From NCBI GenBank assembly GCA_049597955.1, contig JBMYND010000004.1, positions 62,001 through 126,000 on the forward strand: a stretch of DNA of 64,000 nt, written 5' to 3'. Position numbers and translations under genes: made by a program. Below, piece after piece: positions 8,776 through 16,675 of this stretch. The stretch's first letter is position 1. The number at the start of each line of letters is the position of its first letter. The DNA is from JAYPAN01 sp049597955. GTDB lineage: Bacteria; Pseudomonadota; Alphaproteobacteria; RS24. The notes under the pieces are model-generated. The model saw only the letters and a program-made list of their open reading frames with translations. It was not told where the DNA came from and searched no databases.

Positions 8776-9107
8776 CAGCCAATCTCCTGCGCGGCCTGTT
8801 TGCCCAAATCCGGGCGGATGGTCGGCCCTTTGGCGCGAATGGTCTCGCGCACGCTGGCCGGCAAATAGCCGCCCCCGTCCTGCGCAATTACTTCAAAAAG
8901 ATAGGGATCCAGCACATGCGCCTCAATATCGGCCGGGCTGGCTTGCGCCAATAATGCCTCGGCAGCCTCGGCCCCTTCGGCAATGGCCGCCGCGTCAAAG
9001 GCTTCGGCCCACCCGCCCGATGCGGTGAAATAGACAACTTCACCATCAACCAGCCGATTGCCGGTGACGGCTTGAAATTGTGCGCCTTTTGCACTGTGCT
9101 GCGCCAT
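8775..9107 (-). CDS. DUF2849 protein, first gene of the sulfite reductase operon
   Basis: A 110-residue protein with the DUF2849 pattern (VTGNRLVDGEVVYFTASGGW, and an HVLDPYLFEV motif near the middle). The ATG at 9107 is chosen because GGGAG lies six bases upstream; an in-frame start at 9134 would place the leader inside the upstream inverted repeat. The family sits immediately upstream of sulfite reductase in alphaproteobacteria, and its function is unknown. Here it is followed without a gap by cysI and the DUF934 gene. Confidence 0.82.
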   Translation of the reverse strand: MAQHSAKGAQFQAVTGNRLVDGEVVYFTASGGWAEAFDAAAIAEGAEAAEALLAQASPADIEAHVLDPYLFEVIAQDGGGYLPASVRETIRAKGPTIRPDLGKQAAQEIG

Positions 9108-9120
9108 TTTATCTCCCGTT

Positions 9121-9161
9121 GAAATCCCCTGCATCTAGCAGGATTTCACAATATCCGTCAA
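9121..9161 (-). promoter_or_regulatory. Promoter and inverted repeat upstream of the sulfite reductase operon
   Basis: On the minus strand a TTGACG -35 box (9156-9161) is followed after 17 bp by CTAGAT (9133-9138) as a plausible -10. An inverted repeat, GAAATC-CTGC / GCAG-gg-GATTTC (9121-9147), covers the -10 region. It could be an operator or a leader hairpin. Both are inferred from sequence only. Confidence 0.45.
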
Positions 9162-9204
9162 TTGATTTGTAGAATAGATAAATATACAAAAATAAACTGT
9201 ATAA

Positions 9205-9999
9205 TTAGCGTTTTGGTTCTTGAAAACTCTCATGCCAGCGATGCAAGCAGAGATATTCAATAAAGGTGAGCGTATAAAAAAGCGCAATGCCGAGCAGTGA
9301 CAGCAAAAGCAAAGCAGCGAACATAGTGGCAATTTCCAGCCGATTGCCGGCTTCGATAATACGCCAGGCCAGCCCGGTGCTGGCACCGGAACCGGCGACA
9401 AATTCGGCCACCACCGCGCCAATCAGCGCCAGCCCGCCGGAGATTTTGGCCCCGGTTAAAATTGTCGGCAGCGCGGCGGGCAGTTCCAAATACCATAATC
9501 TTTGCGCGCTGCCAGCACCGGCCAATGTCAACAAATCATGCAATTGCGGGTCAATGCTGCGCAGGCCCTGAATCGCATTGGACAGCATGGGGAAAAAGGC
9601 AACAATCCAAGCAATCAGCACCATGGCGGAATTGACATTGTCAAAGCCGAACCAAATCAGAATAATCGGCGCAATCGCCACGACCGGCGTGACTTGCAGG
9701 GTTATCACATAAGGGTAAAAGCTGCGCTCAATCAGCCGCGAGCGGGTGAATAAAACAGCCAGCCCAATGCCGCTGACAATCGCCCAGAAAAACGCCAGCA
9801 AAGTGATTTCCAGCGTCACCAGCAATGAATTGGTCAATTGCCCGAAATGTTCAAACAATGCCGCGCCAATCGCGCTGGGCGGCGGCAGCACAAAGACCGG
9901 AATATCGGCCCGCGCCACCCAGATTTCCCACAATGCCAGTAAGGCCAGCCCGACCAAAACCGGCAGTGCGGCAAGTAAAACCGGGCGCAAGCGGCTCAT
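9205..9999 (-). CDS. ABC transporter permease (SsuC/ThiX/RibX type)
   Basis: A 264-residue inner-membrane protein with about six hydrophobic helices. It has the EAA-type cytoplasmic loop typical of BPD_transp_1 permeases of the nitrate/sulfonate/taurine/pyrimidine class: the segment LLTLAGAGSAQRLWYLELPAALPTILTGAKISGGLAL carries the conserved Ala and Gly residues and the P-x(2)-LP pattern. It forms the channel for the substrate-binding protein at 10790 and the ATPase at 9996, and overlaps the ATPase gene by four bases (ATGA). It is the last gene of its operon. Confidence 0.85.
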   Translation of the reverse strand: MSRLRPVLLAALPVLVGLALLALWEIWVARADIPVFVLPPPSAIGAALFEHFGQLTNSLLVTLEITLLAFFWAIVSGIGLAVLFTRSRLIERSFYPYVITLQVTPVVAIAPIILIWFGFDNVNSAMVLIAWIVAFFPMLSNAIQGLRSIDPQLHDLLTLAGAGSAQRLWYLELPAALPTILTGAKISGGLALIGAVVAEFVAGSGASTGLAWRIIEAGNRLEIATMFAALLLLSLLGIALFYTLTFIEYLCLHRWHESFQEPKR

Positions 10000-10793
10000 G
10001 GCGCACCGCCATTCATCTGGTGGCCAAGCGCATTGGCAATCGCATCACATGCGGCGTGAAAAGCCGGTTCGGCGCGGAAATTGCCGCCGCTTTGACGCGC
10101 TGTTTGACCGGCAATGGCAATATCGGTTTCCAATTGCCCGGCACCGGTCATGACCAGCACGCGCTCGGCCAAATAGGCCGCTTCGGTGACGCTATGTGTG
10201 ACAAAGACAATCGTGCAGCCCTGGGCCTGCCATATGGCACGCAAATCATCATCAAGCCGGAAACGGGTCAATTCATCAAGCGCGGCAAAAGGTTCATCCA
10301 TCAACAGCAATTGCGGCTGTGCGGCCAAAGCGCGGGCCAGCGAGACGCGCATTTTCTGCCCGCCCGATAATTGTCGCGGCAGCGCATCGGCGCGGTGGTG
10401 CAGGCCAACCAGTGCCAATGCATCGGCCACGCGCCGGTCAATCGCGTCATGCGCCAGACCGGACAGTTTCAGCGGCAGGGCGATATTGGCGCGGACACTG
10501 CGCCAGGCCAGCAAAGTCGGCTCTTGAAACACAAAGCCAACCGCATCATGGTCGCCGCGATTTATTGCCCCGTCCTGCGGCGCGGCCAGCCCGGCCAGCA
10601 GGCGCAACAGGCTTGATTTGCCGCAACCGGACGGGCCAACCAAAGCGGAAAAACTGCCCGGCTCAAAGCGACAATTCAGCCGGTCAAATAATGGTGTTGG
10701 ATTGGCGCGATTTGTCTGGTGGTCGAAGCTGACAGCATCAACAATAATTGGCTGAACAGGCCGCTTTAATGCGCCTTTTTGAAGGGCGGTCAT
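9996..10793 (-). CDS. ABC transporter ATP-binding protein (nitrate/sulfonate/taurine type)
   Basis: A 265-residue ATPase with Walker A GPSGCGKS (53-60), signature LSGGQ (141-145), Walker B LLLMDE (161-166) and a switch-region His in FVTHSVTEA. It energises import through the permease at 9205. The ATG at 10793 is supported by the ATGA overlap with the upstream substrate-binding gene; a longer open frame to 10847 has no support. The family is the SsuB/TauB/ThiZ group, so sequence alone does not define the substrate. Confidence 0.88.
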   Translation of the reverse strand: MTALQKGALKRPVQPIIVDAVSFDHQTNRANPTPLFDRLNCRFEPGSFSALVGPSGCGKSSLLRLLAGLAAPQDGAINRGDHDAVGFVFQEPTLLAWRSVRANIALPLKLSGLAHDAIDRRVADALALVGLHHRADALPRQLSGGQKMRVSLARALAAQPQLLLMDEPFAALDELTRFRLDDDLRAIWQAQGCTIVFVTHSVTEAAYLAERVLVMTGAGQLETDIAIAGQTARQSGGNFRAEPAFHAACDAIANALGHQMNGGAP

Positions 10794-11794
10794 GGGTTTG
10801 CGTCTTCGCCTTGATTGATGAATTGCGTGGTAAAGGCGGCGCGCCAATCCAAATCCTTGTCATAAACGCCACTATTCGCCATGGTCTCGAAAAATGTCTG
10901 CCAGCGTTGCACCGTCATCGCCCCAATGCCATAAGTGACCGCATCGCCCGACAAAACAAGGCCACGCATCCGCATCTGGTCAATCGCCTGATTGACAATA
11001 TCGGCTGTCATATCGGGATTGGCCGCCATGATAAGCCGATTGCCCGGAGCCGGATCGCCGTAAATATAACTGCGCCAGCCCTCTATCGAGGCATTGACAA
11101 AAGCCTGCACCAATCCTGGCCGCTCAGCCACCAGCCGGTTTTGCGCCAGCACCATTGAGGCATAGCTGGGATAGCCATAATCGGACAGCAAAAACACTTG
11201 CGGGCTAATGCCGCCGCGCGTCTCTATCGTATAAGGTTCGGAGGTGACATAGCCTTGCTGAATGGCGGTTTTATCAACCAGAAAAGGGGCCAGATTGAAT
11301 GTGTATTTGCGGATTTGCCGATTGGTAAAGCCATATTCGGCGCGCAACCAAGCCCAAAACGCATCAATCGTGGCATCGGCCACCATAATCGGCTTGCCCT
11401 TCATATCGGCCAGCGTTTTGATGTCATCGCGCTTATGGGTAATCAGCACTTGCGGGTCTTTTTGAAACGCCGCCATCACCGCTTTGGCCGGCACACCGGC
11501 GCGCACCATATTAAGGGGGATAAAACTGTTTGACCCCATGCCGAAATCAATCGCGCCGGCACCCAATAATTGAGGAATGTTAACGCCCGGCCCGCCTGAG
11601 CGAATGACCACATCCAGACCGGCTTTTTCATATAGGCCCAAGGCCTTGGCCTGATAAAACCCGCCCTGTTCGGCCTGCGCTTTCCAATCGGTTGCAAAAA
11701 CAACGCGCTCAAGCGCGACCGCCATATTGCCGGACAGGGCAAATACCAGAATGGCAGTCCAAAAACGGCGGAATTTAAGTTTCATAATTTTCAT
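10790..11794 (-). CDS. NMT1/THI5-like substrate-binding protein of ABC importer
   Basis: A 334-residue exported binding protein. The N-terminus has a basic start and hydrophobic core ending around NMAVALERV, a Sec signal peptide. The mature part begins VVFATDWKAQAEQGGFYQAKALGLYEKAGLDVVIRSGG, the NMT1/THI5 fold opening. It shares features with ThiY (formylaminopyrimidine, thiamin salvage) and RibY (riboflavin) proteins. No TPP or FMN riboswitch was recognised in the roughly 86-bp upstream region, so the ligand stays undecided. It is the first gene of the binding protein-ATPase-permease operon. Confidence 0.82.
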   Translation of the reverse strand: MKIMKLKFRRFWTAILVFALSGNMAVALERVVFATDWKAQAEQGGFYQAKALGLYEKAGLDVVIRSGGPGVNIPQLLGAGAIDFGMGSNSFIPLNMVRAGVPAKAVMAAFQKDPQVLITHKRDDIKTLADMKGKPIMVADATIDAFWAWLRAEYGFTNRQIRKYTFNLAPFLVDKTAIQQGYVTSEPYTIETRGGISPQVFLLSDYGYPSYASMVLAQNRLVAERPGLVQAFVNASIEGWRSYIYGDPAPGNRLIMAANPDMTADIVNQAIDQMRMRGLVLSGDAVTYGIGAMTVQRWQTFFETMANSGVYDKDLDWRAAFTTQFINQGEDANP

Positions 11795-11880
11795 TCGGCG
11801 TAGTAAGTTCTCGGCTGTTCACACTGACAGATGCCCGATTTAGCGTCAATATGTCGATGAGGGGCCATTAAGGATGCGTT

Positions 11881-12375
11881 TTGACCAAAACCGGCAAATC
11901 AGAGCAGCCATATTGGAAAACTGTGCCATTGGCCGAAATGTCGGACAGGCAATGGGAAGCCTTGTGCGACCGTTGCGGTAAGTGCTGCCTTGTCAAATTG
12001 GAAGATGAGGAAACCGGCGACATCGCTTTCACCGATATTATTTGCGACATGTATGACCAAGCGTCATGCGGTTGCGCCAATTATGCCCGCCGCACCGAGC
12101 TTGTGCCATCCTGTGTGCGCTTGACGCCGGAAAATCTTGGCCAGCTTGCCTTTATGCCGCCAAGCTGCGCCTATCGTTTGCTCTATGAGGGGCGCGATTT
12201 GCCCGATTGGCATCCGCTGGTCAGTGGTGATGCGACGACGGTGGCGCAAGCAGGCATGTCGGTGCAGGGGCGGGTGCGGCGTGAAAGCGATATGGCTGAC
12301 CCGTTTCCACCCGATGCGGTGGAAGCGCGCATTGTTGACTGGCCGCTATTGGAAAAAAAGGCCGAAAAAAAATGA
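11881..12375 (+). CDS. YcgN/UPF0260 family cysteine-cluster protein
   Basis: A 164-residue protein, start codon TTG at 11881 with AAGGA seven bases upstream. It has the UPF0260/YcgN arrangement PYWKTVPLAEMSDRQWEALC and eight cysteines in the family spacing (Cys29, 32, 35, 36, 55, 63, 65, 78). Such clusters are thought to bind an iron-sulfur centre or a metal, but no function is established. It has no signal peptide. It is divergent from the ABC importer and stands alone before the GTA block. Confidence 0.85.
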   Translation: MTKTGKSEQPYWKTVPLAEMSDRQWEALCDRCGKCCLVKLEDEETGDIAFTDIICDMYDQASCGCANYARRTELVPSCVRLTPENLGQLAFMPPSCAYRLLYEGRDLPDWHPLVSGDATTVAQAGMSVQGRVRRESDMADPFPPDAVEARIVDWPLLEKKAEKK

Positions 12376-12472
12376 AAATTTCGGGCCGCCGACAAGCGTT
12401 TGAATCTATTTCAAATTTCCGGAAATATCCTCGCCGAATCTGTAACTATATGAAAAAAAAGAAAAATATCCT

Positions 12473-12501
12473 TTGACAGGCCGCGCGGTCACTGCTATCA
12501 A
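12473..12501 (+). promoter_or_regulatory. Predicted sigma-70 promoter of the GTA remnant
   Basis: TTGACA (12473-12478) followed by a 17-bp spacer and TATCAA (12496-12501), inside the 265-bp non-coding stretch between the YcgN gene and the first GTA gene. The match to the consensus is good and the placement suits transcription of the block from 12641. The rest of this stretch is A+T-rich and shows no other recognisable feature. Confidence 0.5.
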
Positions 12502-12640
12502 TTCGGGCATAACCAGAAAAAGAAAACAAATGCAGCCAAAATGATTTGTGCCTCAAAATAGCATTTTCTGAACAAGGGCATGATTTGAAAAGCCATGGGC
12601 TGAGGCGCCTCATTTGGCGCTGGCAGAAAGCAGTGAACCA

Positions 12641-12967
12641 ATGACCCAAGGCGATTTTTCGCCGCAGCTGGTGCGTCAGCATGAGGCGCTGGTGCGCGAG
12701 CTTGACCATATTCGCAACCAATTGCCGGATAATGCCGAAGATATGTCAGAGGCTTTGGAGCGTTATGCGCGCACGCTGGCAGTGCTGGTGCGGGCTTTGG
12801 AAAGTGCTTTGCGTATTGAAAACCGCGAATTGAACACGGCAAATAAAGAAAGCAATACACAATCGCATGGTGACCTCATCACCGAAATTGAACATAGGCT
12901 GGCTCGCATCGCTCGCGCCAATAAGACAAAAAGCGTTTCTGACAACACTGAGCGCAAAGGAGATTGA
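12641..12967 (+). CDS. Candidate GTA small terminase subunit (g1 position)
   Basis: A 108-residue acidic-to-mixed protein with two predicted helical, coiled-coil-prone stretches (LVRQHEALVRELDHIRNQL, and LERYARTLAVLVRALESAL) and a polar tail. Sequence similarity alone would not name it. Its place directly before the GTA large terminase is that of Rhodobacter capsulatus GTA g1, which has been identified as the small terminase. The start is uncertain: ATG at 12641 is used, and a TTG at 12614 would add nine residues. Its last 101 bp overlap the large-terminase frame. Confidence 0.5.
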   Translation: MTQGDFSPQLVRQHEALVRELDHIRNQLPDNAEDMSEALERYARTLAVLVRALESALRIENRELNTANKESNTQSHGDLITEIEHRLARIARANKTKSVSDNTERKGD

Positions 12968-14207
12968 GGCGCTTTACTGGCACTGGCCGTTTTGGGCGCG
13001 TGCCGACCAATTGCCGCCTGAGGGGGCGTGGACAAGCTGGATGATGTTGGGCGGGCGCGGCGCCGGCAAGACACGCGCCGGGGCTGAATGGATTCGCAGT
13101 CTGGTGGAAACCGAAAATCCGCAAAAAGCCTGCCGTCATATTGCGCTTATCGGCGAGAATTACGGCGCTGCGCGGGCGGTGATGGTCGAAGGCCCATCCG
13201 GCTTGCTGGCCGTCTCGCGGCCCGATTTCAGACCGCGTTTTTTGCCGAGTCGGCAATTGCTGGTCTGGCCCAACGGGGCAGAGGCGCGGCTGTTTTCGGC
13301 AGAACGCCCGGAGGCTTTGCGCGGGCCGCAATTTGATGCTGCCTGGTGCGATGAGCTGGCCAAATGGCGCTATGATGACAAGACATGGGACATGCTGCAA
13401 TTTGGTTTGCGGCTTGGCGCGCAACCACGGCAAGTGGTGACAACAACGCCGCGTCCGACACGCTTGATAAAGGCGTTGCTGGCTGACCCGAAATGTGTGG
13501 TGACGCGCTCAACAACGCAAGACAATCAGGCCAATCTGGCGCCCGGTTTCTTTGACGATATTGTTGCCAAATATCGCGATACGCGGCTTGGCCGTCAGGA
13601 GCTTGAAGCGCAATTGCTGGAAGACAATCGCGGCGCGCTGTGGTCGCGCGATTTGATAGACCGGCAAAGATGCCATAAGGCACCGGCAATGGATTGCATT
13701 GTGGTGGCGCTTGACCCACCGGCCGGCAGCGGCCCAAAGGCTGACGCTTGCGGCATTATTGTGATTGGTCTTGCCAATCGCAGCCAGGCGACCGGTGATG
13801 CGAAAGCCTATGTGCTGGCTGACCGGACAGTGCAGGGGCTTGGGCCGACCGGCTGGGCGCAGATTGTGGTGGCTTGCTATCACGAGTTTCGCGCTGATTA
13901 TCTGGTAGCAGAAGTCAATCAGGGCGGTGAACTGGTGCGCGAGATTGTGCTGCGTCAGGACAGGTCGATAAATTACCGACCAGTGCGGGCGGTAAAAGGC
14001 AAGCTGATGCGCGCCGAGCCGGTCGCCGCCCTTTATGAGCGCGGTCTGGTGTTTCACCTTGGGCGGCTCGACAGTCTGGAAGATGAATTATGCGCCTATA
14101 GCGGCGCCGGACACAGCCCCGACCGCATGGATGCGCTGGTTTGGGGCGTTAGCTGGCTGATGCTGCGCGGGCAGCAAGAAACAGCACCAACAATAAGACG
14201 CATTTGA
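12867..14207 (+). CDS. GTA large terminase subunit (DNA-packaging ATPase/nuclease)
   Basis: A 446-residue terminase of the GTA g2 type. The N-terminal leader (YWHWPFWARADQLPPEGAW) is characteristic of the alphaproteobacterial GTA family. Walker A is GGRGAGKT (62-69), Walker B is FDAAWCDE with catalytic Asp/Glu at 162-163, and the VTTTPRP coupling segment (about 191-197) is present. The nuclease domain starts around Asp283 (VVALDPPAG). The full-length frame is open and all visible catalytic residues are kept. The ATG at 12867 lies within the upstream gene, which makes an unusually long 101-bp overlap; the conserved leader supports a start close to it. It would package headfuls of host DNA, but no capsid genes remain nearby. 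Confidence 0.9.
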   Translation: MVTSSPKLNIGWLASLAPIRQKAFLTTLSAKEIEALYWHWPFWARADQLPPEGAWTSWMMLGGRGAGKTRAGAEWIRSLVETENPQKACRHIALIGENYGAARAVMVEGPSGLLAVSRPDFRPRFLPSRQLLVWPNGAEARLFSAERPEALRGPQFDAAWCDELAKWRYDDKTWDMLQFGLRLGAQPRQVVTTTPRPTRLIKALLADPKCVVTRSTTQDNQANLAPGFFDDIVAKYRDTRLGRQELEAQLLEDNRGALWSRDLIDRQRCHKAPAMDCIVVALDPPAGSGPKADACGIIVIGLANRSQATGDAKAYVLADRTVQGLGPTGWAQIVVACYHEFRADYLVAEVNQGGELVREIVLRQDRSINYRPVRAVKGKLMRAEPVAALYERGLVFHLGRLDSLEDELCAYSGAGHSPDRMDALVWGVSWLMLRGQQETAPTIRRI

Positions 14208-14274
14208 CCGATGTGAGCGCGAGCTCTGACCGGCTGTCCGGTCGCCATTTTTATCAATCAAACAGGAGGCCATT

Positions 14275-15366
14275 TTGGCGTTAGCAAATTTTTTGACACG
14301 TCTTGGTGCAGCGCGCGCAACAGGGCGGGGCAGGGATATACTAGGCAAGACCAGCGGTAAATTGCGCCCGCCTGCCACCCAGCCCGCTACCCCGCCCGCT
14401 ACCCCGCCCGCTACCCCGCCTGCTACCCGGTTCACCACCAAGGCACAGACCGAAAGCCGGGCCGGTATTGGCGGGCTGCCCTCGGCTCTGCCGCTGCCCG
14501 GAAATCTGTCGGAATCGTCGCGCTTTTTATCCGAGGCCGGGCTGGTTCAGCGCGGCTTTCACCGCAATGTGGTGGTGCATCGCTGTGTGCGGATGATTGC
14601 TGAAACCTGCGCCGCCGTGCCGGTGCATTTATACCAGCGTGGCGCAAGGCTGGAAGCGCACCCGCTTCTGGCTTTATGGCGGCGACCCAATCCGACACAA
14701 AGCACGATTGAATGGCTGGAAAGCGTCTATGCCTTTCTCCTGCTCAATGGCAATAGCTATATTGAAATTATCGGTGCTGACGCGCCCAGCGCGCTTTACA
14801 CGCTGCGCCCGGACAGGGTGCGGGTGCATTTGGGCCATCATGGCTGGCCGCAATTTTATGATTACACGGTCAATGGGCGCACAAGGCGCTATGACCAGAC
14901 CCGCGACCCCGCACCGATTATCCATTTGCGCTATTTTCATCCGCAAGATGACCATTATGGCTTCAGCCCGTTGCAAGCGGCGGCACTGGCGATTGATATT
15001 CACAATGCGGCCAATAATTGGAATAAATCGCTGTTTGAAAATGCTGCCCGGCCCTCCGGCGCGCTGGTCTATCGCGGCCAGGATGGCGCCAATCATCTGA
15101 CTGATGAGCAATTTCAGCGTTTGAAAGAAGAGCTTGAAACCAATTTTCAGGGCAGCCGCAATGCCGGTCGCCCGCTGCTGCTGGAGGGCGGGCTTGATTG
15201 GAGCAGCATTTCGCTCAGCCCGCAGGATATGGATTTTATTGACGCCAAACATTCCGCCGCCCGCGACATTGCGTTGGCCTTTGGCGTGCCGCCCATGTTG
15301 CTGGGGATACCCGGCGACAATACTTACGCCAATTATTGCGCGGCTGTCTGGGCAGCGATGCGGTGA
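14275..15366 (+). pseudogene. Truncated GTA portal protein (g3 type), fused to baseplate-gene remnant
   Basis: The frame starts at TTG 14275 behind AGGAGG and encodes a HK97-type portal protein: RGFHRNVVVHRCVRMIAETCAAVPVHLY, WRRPNPTQSTIEWLE, LLNGNSYIEI and the C-terminal FGVPPMLLGIPGDNTYANY. In intact GTA portals another 40 or so residues (an EANRAFWRQ-type segment) follow NTYANY. Here similarity stops after Tyr354 and nine unrelated residues precede a TGA. The unrelated sequence is the reverse-frame view of the g15-type gene that now follows. Residues about 35-55 contain a Pro-Ala-Thr repeat, which is not part of the conserved fold. Up to the break the reading frame is undamaged. Confidence 0.82.
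14365..14430 (+). repeat. 12-bp tandem repeat in the portal gene N-terminal region
   Basis: About four copies of a CCCGCTACCCCG-like unit encode a repeated Pro-Pro-Ala-Thr segment near the portal N-terminus. The copies differ by only one or two bases, so the repeat probably arose by slippage. It lies before the conserved portal domain. Confidence 0.8.
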
Positions 15367-15890
15367 TGGCAGACAGGTTAAAAGCCGGTGCGGCCTGCGT
15401 TTTATTGGATGACCGCTTGCAGCCTTTGGCTCTGGCTGGCCAAGCAGTGCCGGAAATTATTTCCCTGCATTATGGCCCGGCCGCTTTGCCGAGAACCGGC
15501 TATGGCTGGCGCGAAAAGCGTTTTGCCTTCACCCGTGCCGCTTTGCGCTGCCTGTCGCCAGTGCATGTCAAACAGAGCTATTTGCCGGATGGCGATTTGC
15601 AGATTGGCTGGATACGTCGCAGCCGCAAAGGCGGCGATGATTTTGAGGCGGTTGACATCCCGCTGGGTGAGGCAAAAGAAGCCTATCGTCTGCGCCTGCT
15701 GGCCGATAATAGCGAAGTGATGATGGTTGAAACCGATACCGCCAATTGGCTGTTTTCCAAGGCCATGCAGGCGCGCCACCGGCACGCGCATCCGGAGGCA
15801 AAAATCTGGCAAGTGGCGATTGCGCAAATCAGCGCAACCCAAGGCGCGGGCGCGGAAACAATAATGCGACTCGATTTGCCTGTTGATTGA
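15333..15890 (+). pseudogene. C-terminal remnant of the GTA baseplate multidomain (g15-type) gene
   Basis: From 15333 the third forward frame reads LLRGCLGSDAVMADRLKAGA-ACVLLDD and continues to YGWREKRFAFTRAALRCLSPVHVKQ, IGWIRRSRKGGDDFE, VDIPLGEAKEAYRL and VAIAQISATQGAG. This is the order seen at the end of the roughly 1300-residue GTA baseplate/host-specificity protein (g15, TIM-barrel-like family). Only about 185 residues remain; the N-terminal thousand-plus are gone. An ATG at 15366 overlaps the portal stop (TGATG), so a 174-residue product could be made by reinitiation. The remaining frame is open to its natural stop. Confidence 0.75.
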
Positions 15891-15919
15891 ACCCGCCCCC
15901 CAAACATTTGGAGACTCTT

Positions 15920-16615
15920 ATGAGCGAATATACAACACCGCATTTATCGATGGATTATCTGGTGCCGGAACAGGCACAAAAGCATGTGACGCTGAATGAG
16001 GCGCTGCGCCGTCTTGACGGGCTGGTGCATTTGAGTGTGATTTCGGCAAGCCGGACAAGCCCGCCGCCAAACCCGTCCAATGGTGACCGTTATTTGATTG
16101 CGGCCAATGCGCTGGCTGACTGGCAAGGCAAGGATGGCCAAATTGCCATTTACGAAGATACGGCATGGCGTCTGCTGGCGCCGCAAACAGGCTGGCATTG
16201 CTGGAATGAGGCGGCGGGGCAAGTGCTGGTTTACAGCCGGAATAAATGGCAGATGCCCGAAGCGGCGGCGCTGGCGGGATTGCGTTTTGCCAAAACCGAC
16301 GCCCTGTTTGATTTTTCCAAACCATTGCCGGTGCTCAACATCCCTTCGCACAGCCTGTTTTTCGGCGTGACCGGTCGCATTGTGCAAAGCCTGACCGGCG
16401 CAACAAGCTGGCATTTGGGCGTGGCAGACGGGCCGACCCGTTTCGGCACTAATCTTCCGGTCGCCGCCGATACGCTTATTAACGGCCCGGCCAATCCGCC
16501 CGCTGTCTATTGGCAGCGCACAGCTTTGCTGGTCTCACCGGTGGGCGGTGCTTTCACCGGCGGGCAGGTGCGGCTTTGTGTCTTTTCGCTTTCCCTCCCT
16601 GTCCCTGCCGCTTGA
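15920..16615 (+). CDS. DUF2793 protein, GTA/phage tail-associated
   Basis: A 231-residue protein, ATG at 15920 behind GGAG. The N-terminal half matches DUF2793: LSMDYLVPEQAQKHVTLNEALRRLDGLVHL, then PPPNPSNGDRYLIAANALADWQGKDGQIAIY and a WRLLAPQTGW-type segment. This domain is found in prophage tail-fibre-like proteins and downstream of GTA baseplate genes. The C-terminal half (about 145-231) resembles a carbohydrate- or surface-binding beta domain, but no family is recognised. It closes the collapsed GTA block. Its frame is intact. Confidence 0.75.
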   Translation: MSEYTTPHLSMDYLVPEQAQKHVTLNEALRRLDGLVHLSVISASRTSPPPNPSNGDRYLIAANALADWQGKDGQIAIYEDTAWRLLAPQTGWHCWNEAAGQVLVYSRNKWQMPEAAALAGLRFAKTDALFDFSKPLPVLNIPSHSLFFGVTGRIVQSLTGATSWHLGVADGPTRFGTNLPVAADTLINGPANPPAVYWQRTALLVSPVGGAFTGGQVRLCVFSLSLPVPAA

Positions 16616-16632
16616 TTTCGGTTATCTTCTGC

Positions 16633-16662
16633 TGATAAGCCCGTGTCGGCTTTCGCTTATCA
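16633..16662 (+). promoter_or_regulatory. Inverted repeat upstream of the nitroreductase gene
   Basis: Perfect 8-bp arms TGATAAGC (16633-16640) and GCTTATCA (16655-16662) flank a 14-base centre that can itself form a small AAGCC/GGCTT hairpin. It ends four bases before the GGAGG ribosome site of the next gene. It may be a repressor site or a leader hairpin; the role is inferred only from position. Confidence 0.35.
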
Positions 16663-16675
16663 ACAGGAGGAGCAA

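Noticed and set aside
11795..11880. Possible TPP or FMN riboswitch before the NMT1-like transporter
   Set aside because: The roughly 86-bp gap lacks the conserved core motifs of either riboswitch, so none was called.
14365..14430. CCCGCTACC-type repeats considered as a CRISPR-like or regulatory array
   Set aside because: The units are only 12 bp, contiguous without spacers, and encode Pro-Pro-Ala-Thr in the portal frame.
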